Shown here: positions 8,930-17,424 of the stretch, one piece after another
How the letters are laid out: each line of letters starts with the position of its first letter
Numbering within the stretch: the first letter of the stretch is position 1
Assembly (NCBI RefSeq): GCF_000960475.2
Contig: NZ_JZDQ02000045.1
Span: 1 to 46,922, forward strand
Length of the DNA stretch: 46,922 nucleotides
Direction of reading: 5' to 3'
Source of the DNA: Nocardioides luteus
GTDB lineage: Bacteria; Actinomycetota; Actinomycetes; Propionibacteriales; Nocardioidaceae
Program-made: the position numbers and the translations under genes
The notes under the pieces: model-generated
The model's input: only the letters and a program-made list of their open reading frames with translations
What the model was told of the DNA's origin: nothing
The model's database searches: none

Positions 8930-11649
8930 GGCGGCCGCGAACGGAGCGGGCCTACGGGCCTGGCTTCGAGAAGCCCAAGCCGGGACGCAAGAGCGTCTTC
9001 GGCCGGGGCGGCGACGACTCGAAGGGCGTCCATGAGCCCAGAGGTGACAAGTGGGCGCTGGAGGAGGTGCGCGGTCACCTGACCTTCACCGGCGACCGCA
9101 TCATCGCCTGGTACCTCGCCGAGCCGCAGACCTGGTCGTTCCGTGCCCACTCCGACCTCGAGGCCCTGATCACCGACCAGGCGAGCCAGCTGGCCGACCT
9201 GGTCGGCAACACGATCCACGGCCGGGTCACCACCCGCCCCTACCCCGTACGTCACTGGGCGCATGCCGCGTTCGCCAACGCCCCCGACCCGCAGCCCGGG
9301 TTCGAGGAGATGATGGCGCGCAACCAGGCCCACATGGCCGCCCACAGCCAGGCCGACAAGCTCGTCTACTACGGCGTCGACCTCGGCCGTCGCGACGCGA
9401 CGGTGCGGACCCTGGCGAAGTTCTCCGCCAGCGCCGCCGAGCGGGAGATGGCCGCGATCAGCGAGCGGCTCGACACGGTCAACCGGGTGATGTCGCGACC
9501 CGGCTTCTCCGCACGGCCCGCGGTCGGCCACGACATGGAGTGGATGATCGCGCGTTCGCTCTCGCTGGGCGCGAAGATCCCCGTGCCGGAGCCGGGCGAG
9601 GCCCAGCAGAACTTCCTCGACACCGACGACATGGCCGAGTGGTTCGAGTCGGTGGCGTGGTCGGCCGAGCCGCTGGCGCCGACCGTGCAGGTCACCAGCA
9701 GCATCGGTGGCCGCCAGGAGACCAGCCACGTCTGCGTACTGACCGTCTCGCGCATCGGCGACATCGAGGTCCCGGAGACCCATGCGCCGTGGATGGCGAA
9801 GACCGACGCGCTCGGCTTCCCGGTGGAGTGGTCCTTCAGGGTCGAGCCGCGCTCGCCCGAGGACGTCTCCCGCGAGATGGCGTCGCTGACCCGCCGCATC
9901 GACGGCCAGGTCAGCCACTGGTCCGAGGACCACGGCAAGCGGCCTCCCAAGCAGCTCTCGCGTCAGGCCGGCCGGGCCGCCGACGTCGAGGACGAGATGC
10001 GCTCGGAGTTCACCGGCCTGTCCACCCGCACCAGGGGCTGGTACCGCATCGCCGTGACCGGCCGCACCGAGGCGGAGGCGCTCGACAAGGCGCAGAAGGT
10101 CGTCGACCTCTACCGGCCGCAGATCAAGATCACCCGTCAGCTGGGGCAGTACCACCTGGCGCGCGAGTTCGTCCCGGGCGAGCCGCTCGCGTCGACGGCG
10201 CACGCCCGCAAGTTCCCGGTCCTCAAGGTCGCCGCCGGACTCCCGGCCGTCACCGCGGAGGTCGGCGACAAGCGCGGCTTCTACCTCGGCGAGACCTCGG
10301 CGATGGCCTCGCGGGCCGTTCTGATGGACCCGTGGTACCTCACCGAGGTCATGGAGCAGGCCGGTCTGATCCCGCTGGTCGGCACCCCCGGTTCCGGAAA
10401 GTCGACGCTGATGGGCGTCGTCATCTACATGTCGATCCTGTCCGGCATCCACGGCGTCGCCATGGACCCGGCGGGCCGGCTGCAGCGGCTGATGGCGCTG
10501 CCCGAGATCGGTGGCGGTCTCTTCAACGGCCAGCAGGTGCCGGCCCGCGCCCGCAGCGTCGACGTCCTCGGCGGTCGCCCGGGGTCGCTGTCGCCCTACG
10601 CGGTCGTGCCCGACCCCAACCCGGAGCTGATCCGGGCCGAGGCGATGTCGGACCACGAGTTCGCCGAGCGGCTCCACCGGGAGCGGTCGGCCGCCGTGCA
10701 GCAGCGCCGCGACCTGACCGTCTCCGTGCTCCGCTCCTGCCTCCCGGTCGGACTGGCCAACAACGAGGAGGTGCTCAAGCGCATCCGCGCCCGTGTCATG
10801 GAGGCGCAGGCCGACCGCGGCGCCGACACCTCGACGATCGTGAAGATGCTCTTCGAGGGCGACGGCGGCGACCAGGAGATCGCCCGCGAGCTCGCCGCCG
10901 CCCGCGAGCGCGAGCTGGGCCGCCTCTTCTTCGGCAACGACTTCCTGCAGTCCGACGCGGAGCTGAAGGGCACGCCGTTCACCTTCTACAACCTCAAGGG
11001 ACTCAACACCCCGCCCGAGCACGTGCCGCGGGAGGAGTGGAGCGCCGAGGAGCAGATGGCGCGCCCGATCATGACCCTCGCGGCCTGGTCCGCGCTCCAC
11101 CTGATCTACCGCAGCGACCCCAACGAGCGGAAGCTGTTCGCGCTCGACGAGGCCCACGAGGTCACCCAGGCGAGCGGCGGCACCGGGCGAGCCCTGGTCC
11201 ACAAGCTCTCCAGCGACTCCCGCAAGAACAACTGTGCCGCGCTGGTCTCCACCCAGAACGCCTCCGCGATCCTGGGCTCCGACATCAACAACTTCGTCGG
11301 GGCGGCCTTCGTGGGACGTACGCAGGACGAGACCGCCCAGCGCGACGCGCTCAAGCTGCTCGGCAAGCCGGAGGGCCTGGGTTACGAGTCGATCCTGGCG
11401 CGGCTCTCGCCGCGCACCCGCCGCGGCGACGAGCAGCTGGGCTACCGCGAGTTCATCTACCGCGACGGCCTCGGTGGCGACACCGGCCACGGCGGCATGG
11501 AGATCATCAAGGTCACCCTCAACCACCACCCGGGTCTGCAGGAGGCGCTCAACACCACCGCCGACCCGACCCGCCGGGTCAGCCGGGCCATCGGCGGACA
11601 GCCGGCCGACCCCTCCGAGACAGATCGTTCCGGGGACGGGATCGGCTGA
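8926..11649 (+). CDS. VirB4/TraE-like secretion ATPase
   Basis: This 907-residue cytoplasmic AAA+ ATPase would power the secretion-like machine. The N-terminal 450 residues are a long VirB4-type domain. The motor domain has Walker A GTPGSGKST (486-494) and Walker B FALDEAHE (D741, E742), followed by STQNASAI, the usual Gln-containing sensor of this family. Length and motif spacing fit VirB4-type proteins rather than VirD4 coupling proteins, which lack the long N-terminal domain. The ATG lies in an ATGA overlap with the preceding gene, and the stop shares one base with the next start. It is the best anchor for calling the locus T4SS-like. Confidence 0.88.
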   Translation: MRRPRTERAYGPGFEKPKPGRKSVFGRGGDDSKGVHEPRGDKWALEEVRGHLTFTGDRIIAWYLAEPQTWSFRAHSDLEALITDQASQLADLVGNTIHGRVTTRPYPVRHWAHAAFANAPDPQPGFEEMMARNQAHMAAHSQADKLVYYGVDLGRRDATVRTLAKFSASAAEREMAAISERLDTVNRVMSRPGFSARPAVGHDMEWMIARSLSLGAKIPVPEPGEAQQNFLDTDDMAEWFESVAWSAEPLAPTVQVTSSIGGRQETSHVCVLTVSRIGDIEVPETHAPWMAKTDALGFPVEWSFRVEPRSPEDVSREMASLTRRIDGQVSHWSEDHGKRPPKQLSRQAGRAADVEDEMRSEFTGLSTRTRGWYRIAVTGRTEAEALDKAQKVVDLYRPQIKITRQLGQYHLAREFVPGEPLASTAHARKFPVLKVAAGLPAVTAEVGDKRGFYLGETSAMASRAVLMDPWYLTEVMEQAGLIPLVGTPGSGKSTLMGVVIYMSILSGIHGVAMDPAGRLQRLMALPEIGGGLFNGQQVPARARSVDVLGGRPGSLSPYAVVPDPNPELIRAEAMSDHEFAERLHRERSAAVQQRRDLTVSVLRSCLPVGLANNEEVLKRIRARVMEAQADRGADTSTIVKMLFEGDGGDQEIARELAAARERELGRLFFGNDFLQSDAELKGTPFTFYNLKGLNTPPEHVPREEWSAEEQMARPIMTLAAWSALHLIYRSDPNERKLFALDEAHEVTQASGGTGRALVHKLSSDSRKNNCAALVSTQNASAILGSDINNFVGAAFVGRTQDETAQRDALKLLGKPEGLGYESILARLSPRTRRGDEQLGYREFIYRDGLGGDTGHGGMEIIKVTLNHHPGLQEALNTTADPTRRVSRAIGGQPADPSETDRSGDGIG

Positions 11650-13760
11650 TGTCGTCGCGCCCCGCTCCTCGGAGGACAGCCCTGCGCCGTAGGGCTGCCG
11701 CCCTCGTCGTACTCGTCGTCGCTCTGCTGTCGGTCGCCGGGCCGGCGGCCGCGGGGACGCGGGGGATCGACATCCCGATCCCGTTCGATCCGACGGGTGG
11801 GCTCTCGGGTGTGAGCGATGCGTGCAACAACCTGGACGCGCCGATGCCGGCCTCTCCCTACGGGGACGGCTCGTTCATCGTGCGGATGACGGCGTTGGGG
11901 GCGGCGTCGAAGGCCGGGACCGAGCTGAACGATCCGGAGAAGATCAACGACGAGCTGGACCCGTTCCGCAACAAGGACGAGGTCTCCCTGGAGTCGGCCT
12001 ACGGCACCTCTCCGCAGTGGTGGACCTATGACAACGGGTGCACGGGGCAGTTCATCGCGGGGGCGGGGACCTCGATCGGCAACATCATGCTGGAGATCTC
12101 GGGGATCCTGCCGAACTGGTCGCACGCGCTGCTGAACGCGGTGATCGGGGAGAACTCCTTCCTGAAGGCGCTGGACGACCCGATCGTGGCGGCGTCCAAG
12201 GCGGTCACGGACGGGGTCTGGGCGCCCTGGGTGAGCGTGGTGCTGCTGCTGGTCGCGGCGACGGTGATGATCCGGGCACGGGACGGCCGGTTCGCGCGGG
12301 CGGTCACGGCGGCGGGCTGGGCCCTGGGCGTGCTGGTGGTGACGTCGTGGCTGATCCAGTATCCGGTCGAGTCGACCAAGCTGGTCGACGACGGGGTGCG
12401 GTCGGCGACGGGTCTGATCGCGGCCGGGTTCAACGACGGCCGAACCGTCCCCGGCGTCGGTGACGACAAGTTCGGCGAGACCGATGCGGTCAAGGCCGTG
12501 GACGGCCAGATGGACGAGGTGGTGCGCTCGACGCAGTACCGGACCTGGCTGGCCGGTGCGTTCGGTGATCCCGACTCGGCCACCGCGAAGACCTACGGGC
12601 CGCGGGTGTTCCGGGCGACACACTTCTCCTGGCAGGAGTACGACGCCTACCGCAAGGACCCCAACGGCGAGGGCAAGAAGGTCCTGGAGGCCAAGCAGGA
12701 CGCGTTCAAGAAGCATGCCGAGGCGGTGAAGAAGTCCGACCCGGTGGCCTACGAGTACTTCAAGGGCGAGCACTGGTCCCAGCGGGCGACCACGGCGCTG
12801 GTGAACCTCGTGGTGGTCGTCGTGGTGTGCGGGTTCCTGCTGGTCGCGGGCCTGGCGATCCTGCTGTCGTTCGCGTTGATCCGGCTGATCGTGCCGTTCG
12901 CGCCGGCCGCGGGGGTGCTGTTCATGCTGGACCACACCCGGGACGCGGCGGTCGCGATGCTGAAGCGGGTCGTGGGGCCGCTGGTGATGGGCCCGATCTA
13001 CTTCCTGGTCGCATTGCTGCTGCTGCGGTTGGACTCGGCGATCCTGACCTCGACGATGTGGTTCGTGCTCAAGCTGGGGCTGATCGCGGTGCTGACCGTG
13101 CTGGCCTGGCGACTCACCCGCCCCGCGGCGTACGGGATCCCGTTGCCGGGCATGGGGCGGCTCACCTCGATGCTCTCCTCGTACGTCGGTGCCCGGACGG
13201 GCACCGAGGCCGGGGTCCGAGACGCGACCGCCGACCGGCCGCCGGCCACCGGTGGTGTCCCGGCCGGCACCGGAGCGGTCTCGAGCCCCGGTGGGGTCTA
13301 CATGCCCGGCCACGAGCTGACCGGCAGCCGGCCGGCGATGTTCGCCGAGCAGGTGCCCAACCCGGCGCCGGTGACGGCCGCCGGAGCGCTGGGTGCCGGA
13401 GCGGGGGCGAGCAGCACACCGACGTACGCCCTGGGCTCCTCGATGAGCGGCAACGACGGCGAGCGCGTGGCCGGACAGTGGTTCGACTCGCGCTCCGCCG
13501 AGCGCGACGAGCCGACTCCTGGACCCGCCGCCGCGCAGGTCTATGCCAACGACCGCCCCGACGCGCCGAGCCCTGTCGACCACACCGCCTACGCCGACCG
13601 CGAGCCGGAGCCGCCGCGGCACTCGCCGGTGGCGGAGGCCAACGTGGACTACGACGCGGACGGCAACCCGGTCTTCGTCATCTACTCACCGAACGGGAAC
13701 CGCTCGGTTCCTGTCGACAACGGTTCCAGCTGGGGGTCAGCTGAAGGAGGAGCCCGGTAG
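11649..13760 (+). CDS. Polytopic membrane protein, VirB6/TrbL-like
   Basis: 703 residues. A signal peptide is seen (RRRAAALVVLVVALLSVAG, cleavage likely after about 36), then a Cys-containing outer region to about 190. Two helices follow (about 193-212, 218-238), a second outer domain (about 240-380), and at least three or four helices (about 383-430, 440-463, 470-490). The last 200 residues are Pro/Ala/Gly-rich and probably cytoplasmic. This topology after a VirB4-like gene matches the VirB6/TrbL channel subunit of T4SSs, although the family diverges widely and I rely on context. It shares one base with the upstream stop and one with the downstream start. Confidence 0.72.
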   Translation: MSSRPAPRRTALRRRAAALVVLVVALLSVAGPAAAGTRGIDIPIPFDPTGGLSGVSDACNNLDAPMPASPYGDGSFIVRMTALGAASKAGTELNDPEKINDELDPFRNKDEVSLESAYGTSPQWWTYDNGCTGQFIAGAGTSIGNIMLEISGILPNWSHALLNAVIGENSFLKALDDPIVAASKAVTDGVWAPWVSVVLLLVAATVMIRARDGRFARAVTAAGWALGVLVVTSWLIQYPVESTKLVDDGVRSATGLIAAGFNDGRTVPGVGDDKFGETDAVKAVDGQMDEVVRSTQYRTWLAGAFGDPDSATAKTYGPRVFRATHFSWQEYDAYRKDPNGEGKKVLEAKQDAFKKHAEAVKKSDPVAYEYFKGEHWSQRATTALVNLVVVVVVCGFLLVAGLAILLSFALIRLIVPFAPAAGVLFMLDHTRDAAVAMLKRVVGPLVMGPIYFLVALLLLRLDSAILTSTMWFVLKLGLIAVLTVLAWRLTRPAAYGIPLPGMGRLTSMLSSYVGARTGTEAGVRDATADRPPATGGVPAGTGAVSSPGGVYMPGHELTGSRPAMFAEQVPNPAPVTAAGALGAGAGASSTPTYALGSSMSGNDGERVAGQWFDSRSAERDEPTPGPAAAQVYANDRPDAPSPVDHTAYADREPEPPRHSPVAEANVDYDADGNPVFVIYSPNGNRSVPVDNGSSWGSAEGGAR

Positions 13761-14290
13761 TGCGGTCGACAACGACGCGTGGTGTGCTGTGGGAGGTCAT
13801 CGCGCCGGTGCTGAGGTGGCCCATGAGGTCGCCGTTCCGGTTCTTCTCGGTGGTCGTCGGGATCGTCTTCGTGATCTGGCTCATCGCCCAGTGGAGCGAC
13901 GCGCCCGACGCCGAGCCGGCCTCGCAGCCCGAGCGGGGCTCGGTGTCGGCGGAGCAGAGCCCCGAAGCCACCGGATCGCCGGCACCCGTGCCCGACCCGG
14001 TGCCCCTGGCGACCAAGTTCGTCACCGCCTGGGCCCGTCCCGACCTGACCACCGACGAGTGGTGGGCCGGGATCAACGCCGCCCGCCCGGACGAGTCGCT
14101 GGCCCAGGCACTGGGCACCACCGACCCGGCGACCGTACCGGCGACCAAGGTGGTCGGCGCCGCGAAGGTGCTCGAGCAGAACGACGGGGAGGCACGGGTC
14201 GAGGTCACCACCGACGGCCCCAAGGTCATCGTCTACCTGACGCTGGTCGACAACGTCTGGTACGTCGCCAACATCCTTCCGGGGGGTTAG
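13760..14290 (+). CDS. Single-pass membrane protein, VirB8/TcpC-like
   Basis: 176 residues: short basic N-terminus, one helix (FFSVVVGIVFVIWLIAQW, about 28-45), a Glu/Pro/Ser linker, and an outer domain (about 75-176) of LATKFVTAW, DEWWAGI and VYLTLVDNVWYVANI type. This recalls the NTF2-like fold of VirB8, TrbF and TcpC. GTG start inside TAGTG with AAGGAGG upstream. In Gram-positive T4SSs a VirB8-like protein joins the wall hydrolase to the channel, and here it sits directly before the hydrolase gene. The family call is inferred from topology, length and place. Confidence 0.7.
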   Translation: MRSTTTRGVLWEVIAPVLRWPMRSPFRFFSVVVGIVFVIWLIAQWSDAPDAEPASQPERGSVSAEQSPEATGSPAPVPDPVPLATKFVTAWARPDLTTDEWWAGINAARPDESLAQALGTTDPATVPATKVVGAAKVLEQNDGEARVEVTTDGPKVIVYLTLVDNVWYVANILPGG

Positions 14291-14294
14291 GGCG

Positions 14295-16238
14295 ATGTGG
14301 ATCTTCAAGGCACGTCTGATCTGGGGGATCGTGGCCGGTGCGGCCACGCTCGTCCTTGTGGTCACCGGTGCCTTGGTGATCCTGGTCGGCGGTCTGGCGA
14401 GCACCGAGCAGAGCAACCAGGACCAGGCCCAGTCGGGCTGTGTCGGCGGGGTCAACGCGGTCCCGGCCGGCAACCTGGGCCCCGACGGTGAGGTCCCCGA
14501 GGGCAGCATCGCCGGGTTCGACACCGAGCAGATCCAGAACGCCCGGACGATCGTGGCGGTCGGCAAGCAGTCCGGCGTGCCCGCCTACGGGTGGGTGATC
14601 GCGCTCGCGACCGCGATGCAGGAGAGCGCCCTGCGCAACCTCGACTACGGTGACCGCGACTCGGTCGGTCTCTTCCAGCAGCGCCCGGTCTCCGGGTGGG
14701 GCACCGTCGCCGACATCATGAACCCGGTCAAGTCCGCCCAGGCGTTCTACGGCGTGGCCGCCCATACCGGCAACACCGGTCTCCTGGACATCCCGGGATG
14801 GCGCAAGATGCAGGTCACCGCGGCCGCGCAGGCGGTGCAGCGATCGGCATTCCCGCTGGCGTACGCCCAGCACGAGAACGAGGCGCGGGCGCTCGTCGCC
14901 GCGCTCGCCGACGGAGTCTCGGCCGCCGACCTGAAGGCCACCGCGACCGACGTCTCGTGCACGATCGGCCTGGCCGGGATCAGCACCACCGTCATCCGCC
15001 CGATCCAGGCCGGCCTCGCGGTCGATCAGGGCAACTACGGCAACTCCGGCTCCAACTGGGCCAACATGCACACCGGCAACGACTACTCCGCGCCGTGCGG
15101 CACCCCGGTGCAGGCCGCCCACGGCGGCACGATCGTGATCGAGTCCGGCGGCGGCTGGGGCTGGGCGGGTCGCTGGCTGGTGAAGGTGCAGACGGCGCCC
15201 GGCAACCTGACCACGTGGTACGCCCACATGCAGTCGCTCTCGGTCCGCGAGGGCCAGATGGTGAAGGCCGGCCAGGTCATCGGGCAGGTCGGCAGCGAGG
15301 GCAACTCGACCGGCTGCCACCTCCACTTCGAGGTGCACCCGCATGGCGGCGGCTACCTGCAGGACCAGGTCGATCCGGCCGCCTGGCTGACCAAGAACAT
15401 CGGCAAGACCCTCGAGGCCACGAAGCAGGCCGCCGGGCTGCCCGGCGCGGGCCAGGTCGGAGCCTCGCCGGCAGCGGTCTCCGGCCCGCAGGTGCGCCTG
15501 GCGCAGGCCAACATCAAGGTCACCCTGTCCCGCTCGAGATACCGCTCCGACCTGGCCGAGGTCATGGAGCACGGGCCCGACTTCGTCTCCCTGAACGAGG
15601 CCCAGTCGCGTACGGTCTCCGACATCTCGGTGCGTGGCTACGGCACCTACCGCGCCTCGGCGGACGAGTACGGCACCCGCAGCCAGGCGCTCAGCCCCGT
15701 CGTCATGTGGCGCACCGACCGCTGGGTGGCGGTCGACAAGGGCACCGTCCAGCTCACCAAGCCGGTCACGGGGGTCAAGAACGACAACAGGTACGCCACC
15801 TGGGTGGTCCTCGCGAGCAGCGACGGCTCCGGCCGCATCTCGGTGATCTCGACCCACACGATGACCTCGCCCGCCAACAGCCCCCAGGCGCGTAAGGACG
15901 AGGCGCAGCGCGGCTTCGCGAAGCTCGCCGGGCTGGCGCAGGGACTGCAGAAGTACGGCCCCGTCCTCGTCGCCGGCGACCTCAACTCGCCCTACCCGCG
16001 CAACGGCGGCGACGGCGATCCGTGGGGGCCGAAGCCTTTGATGACCAAGGCGGGGATGACCTCCACCTTCGAGGCCCTCGGTGCGCCCCCGCAGGGCTGG
16101 GCCACCCACGACGGTGGCGGCACCATCGACTGGCTCTTCGGTTCGAACGCGACCGTCACCGCCGCCCGGCAGGCCACGTTCAAGCTCGAGTCCGACCACC
16201 ACGGGCTGGTGGCCGACTTCGACATCCGCGGCCAGTAG
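14295..16238 (+). CDS. Membrane-anchored fusion: transglycosylase-like + M23 peptidase + EEP nuclease-like
   Basis: 647 residues with an N-terminal membrane anchor (about 9-36). Domain 1 (about 75-215) has AMQESALRNLDYGDRDSVGLFQQRP, like lytic transglycosylases, with E110 as probable catalytic Glu. Domain 2 (about 240-370) is a LytM/M23 endopeptidase with zinc ligands H259, D263 and H344 of HLH, plus H311 and H342. Domain 3 (about 398-647) has the endonuclease/exonuclease/phosphatase pattern: NEAQ (E435), STHTM, GDLNS (D562, N564) and SDHHG (D634, H635). Key residues are present in all three, so each may be active outside the membrane. The first two domains fit the VirB1/TcpG wall-opening role; the third is unexpected there. 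Repeat copy 4 follows 16 bases after the stop. Confidence 0.86.
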   Translation: MWIFKARLIWGIVAGAATLVLVVTGALVILVGGLASTEQSNQDQAQSGCVGGVNAVPAGNLGPDGEVPEGSIAGFDTEQIQNARTIVAVGKQSGVPAYGWVIALATAMQESALRNLDYGDRDSVGLFQQRPVSGWGTVADIMNPVKSAQAFYGVAAHTGNTGLLDIPGWRKMQVTAAAQAVQRSAFPLAYAQHENEARALVAALADGVSAADLKATATDVSCTIGLAGISTTVIRPIQAGLAVDQGNYGNSGSNWANMHTGNDYSAPCGTPVQAAHGGTIVIESGGGWGWAGRWLVKVQTAPGNLTTWYAHMQSLSVREGQMVKAGQVIGQVGSEGNSTGCHLHFEVHPHGGGYLQDQVDPAAWLTKNIGKTLEATKQAAGLPGAGQVGASPAAVSGPQVRLAQANIKVTLSRSRYRSDLAEVMEHGPDFVSLNEAQSRTVSDISVRGYGTYRASADEYGTRSQALSPVVMWRTDRWVAVDKGTVQLTKPVTGVKNDNRYATWVVLASSDGSGRISVISTHTMTSPANSPQARKDEAQRGFAKLAGLAQGLQKYGPVLVAGDLNSPYPRNGGDGDPWGPKPLMTKAGMTSTFEALGAPPQGWATHDGGGTIDWLFGSNATVTAARQATFKLESDHHGLVADFDIRGQ

Positions 16239-16254
16239 CGGCGCTCGCGGCACG

Positions 16255-16325
16255 TGTAACACGTCGTTCGTAGGACTACTCGCCCTATCGGAACGACCGG
16301 ATAGACCTACGGACAGCGTGTTACA
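16255..16325. repeat. 71-bp palindromic intergenic repeat, copy 4 (orientation A)
   Basis: Left arm TGTAACACGTCGTTCGTAGG; right arm CCTACGGACAGCGTGTTACA, three mismatches over 20 bp. The core has the same orientation as copy 1. It is the most decayed copy. It starts 16 bases after the stop of the fusion hydrolase gene and ends 58 bases before menE. Confidence 0.94.
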
Positions 16326-16371
16326 GCCCGCGGACCCACCAGCCCTCCGCAGGCCCCCGCACCGCAGGAGA

Positions 16372-16377
16372 TAGCGT
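16372..16377 (+). promoter_or_regulatory. Candidate -10 element for leaderless menE
   Basis: TAGCGT matches the actinobacterial TANNNT -10 pattern and ends six bases before the menE GTG, the spacing expected when transcription begins at the start codon. No good ribosome site lies at normal distance. Confidence 0.45.
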
Positions 16378-16383
16378 TGGGGT

Positions 16384-17424
16384 GTGGACGACGCGGTGGT
16401 ACGGGCTGAGAAGACCGTCGCCGCGATGGCCGAGTGGCTCGCCGGAGGCGGGCCGGAGCACTGGGTCGTGGAGACCTCGGGGTCGACGGGTACGCCCAAG
16501 CGGGTGATGCTGTCACGCGAGGCGATGAAGGCGTCGGCAGCGGCGTCGGCGCGACGCGTCGGGGCGAGCGGGCAGTGGCTGCTGACGCTCCCTGATTCGT
16601 ACGTCGCCGGGGCCAACGTGATCGCCCGCTCGCTGCTCGCGGGGTTCGAGCCCGTGATCGCTGCCGCCCACGCGTCCTTCGCCGAGGCCGCCGCGGCGAT
16701 GAACGACGGGCCGCGGTTCGTCTCGATGGTGCCGACCCAGCTGCACCGGATCATCGAGTCCGGTGGTGACGATCTCGCCGCGCTGGCCGGGTTCCACACA
16801 CTGCTGCTCGGGGGTGGCCCGATCGACCCGTCGCTGCGCGACCGGGCTCATGAGGAAGGCATCAACGTCGTCGCCACCTACGGGTCGGCCGAGACCTGCG
16901 GCGGGTGCGTCTACGACGCGATGCCGCTGGACGGTGTCGGGATCGCGATCGGCGCCGACGGCCGGGTCCGGATCAGTGGCCCGATGCTCTTCGACGGCTA
17001 CCAGGACGATCCCGACCAGACCGCGAGCGCCCTGGTCGACGGCTGGTTCCTGACCTCCGATGCCGGCACCCTGGACGACGACGGCCGGCTCAGGATCCTC
17101 GGCCGGATCGACGACATGGTGATCACCGGCGGTGTGAAGGTGCCGGCCGCGATCGTCGCCAGGCGGCTACGCGAGCACCCGGCCGTCACCGCCGCCGAGG
17201 CCCTCGGCACGCCCGACGAGGAGTGGGGCCAGCGCCTGGTCGCCTTCGTCGTCGGCGACATCGACGCCGCCGCGGCCCGGGAGTGGGTCGCCGCGGAGCA
17301 CCCCCGGTCCTGGGCGCCCCGCCAGGTCGTCGCGCTCGACGCGATCCCGCTGCTCGGCAACGGCAAGCCCGACCGGCAGGCCCTGCTGCGCCTGGCGACG
17401 AGCGACGAGGTGGAGTCGCGATGA
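16384..17424 (+). CDS. menE: o-Succinylbenzoate--CoA ligase (MenE)
   Basis: This 346-residue adenylate-forming enzyme activates o-succinylbenzoate to its CoA ester. It has the phosphate loop TSGSTGTPK (31-39), YGSAETCGG, WFLTSDAG, GRIDDMVITGG and the catalytic Lys of GNGKPDR (K328). It is short because, like other actinobacterial MenE proteins, the N-terminal region of long acyl-CoA synthetases is missing. The GTG start has no strong ribosome site but sits six bases from TAGCGT, suggesting a leaderless message. It overlaps menC by four bases (ATGA). menB, often next to menE, is absent from the window. Confidence 0.92.
   Translation: MDDAVVRAEKTVAAMAEWLAGGGPEHWVVETSGSTGTPKRVMLSREAMKASAAASARRVGASGQWLLTLPDSYVAGANVIARSLLAGFEPVIAAAHASFAEAAAAMNDGPRFVSMVPTQLHRIIESGGDDLAALAGFHTLLLGGGPIDPSLRDRAHEEGINVVATYGSAETCGGCVYDAMPLDGVGIAIGADGRVRISGPMLFDGYQDDPDQTASALVDGWFLTSDAGTLDDDGRLRILGRIDDMVITGGVKVPAAIVARRLREHPAVTAAEALGTPDEEWGQRLVAFVVGDIDAAAAREWVAAEHPRSWAPRQVVALDAIPLLGNGKPDRQALLRLATSDEVESR

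Noticed and set aside
11457..13622. A 721-codon open frame antisense to the VirB6-like gene (and similar long antisense frames at 14226-16799, 41102-43234 and 8875-11529)
   Set aside because: They are rich in Arg, Gly, His and Pro, lack ribosome sites and domains, and lie opposite well-supported genes. High G+C gives long stop-free frames by chance.
11649..13760. A frameshift linking the VirB4-like and VirB6-like genes, because an open frame runs far upstream of 11649
   Set aside because: The upstream part is merely an alternative frame inside the VirB4-like gene. The signal peptide right after ATG 11649 and the one-base TGATG overlap support two intact genes.
2971..16325. The four 71-bp repeats as a CRISPR array
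   Set aside because: They are 1 to 11 kb apart, separated by genes, with no regular spacers and no cas genes.
2971..16325. The 71-bp repeats as terminal inverted repeats of one composite transposon
   Set aside because: No transposase is present and each copy is a complete palindrome rather than one end of a pair. Flanks show no clear target-site duplication.
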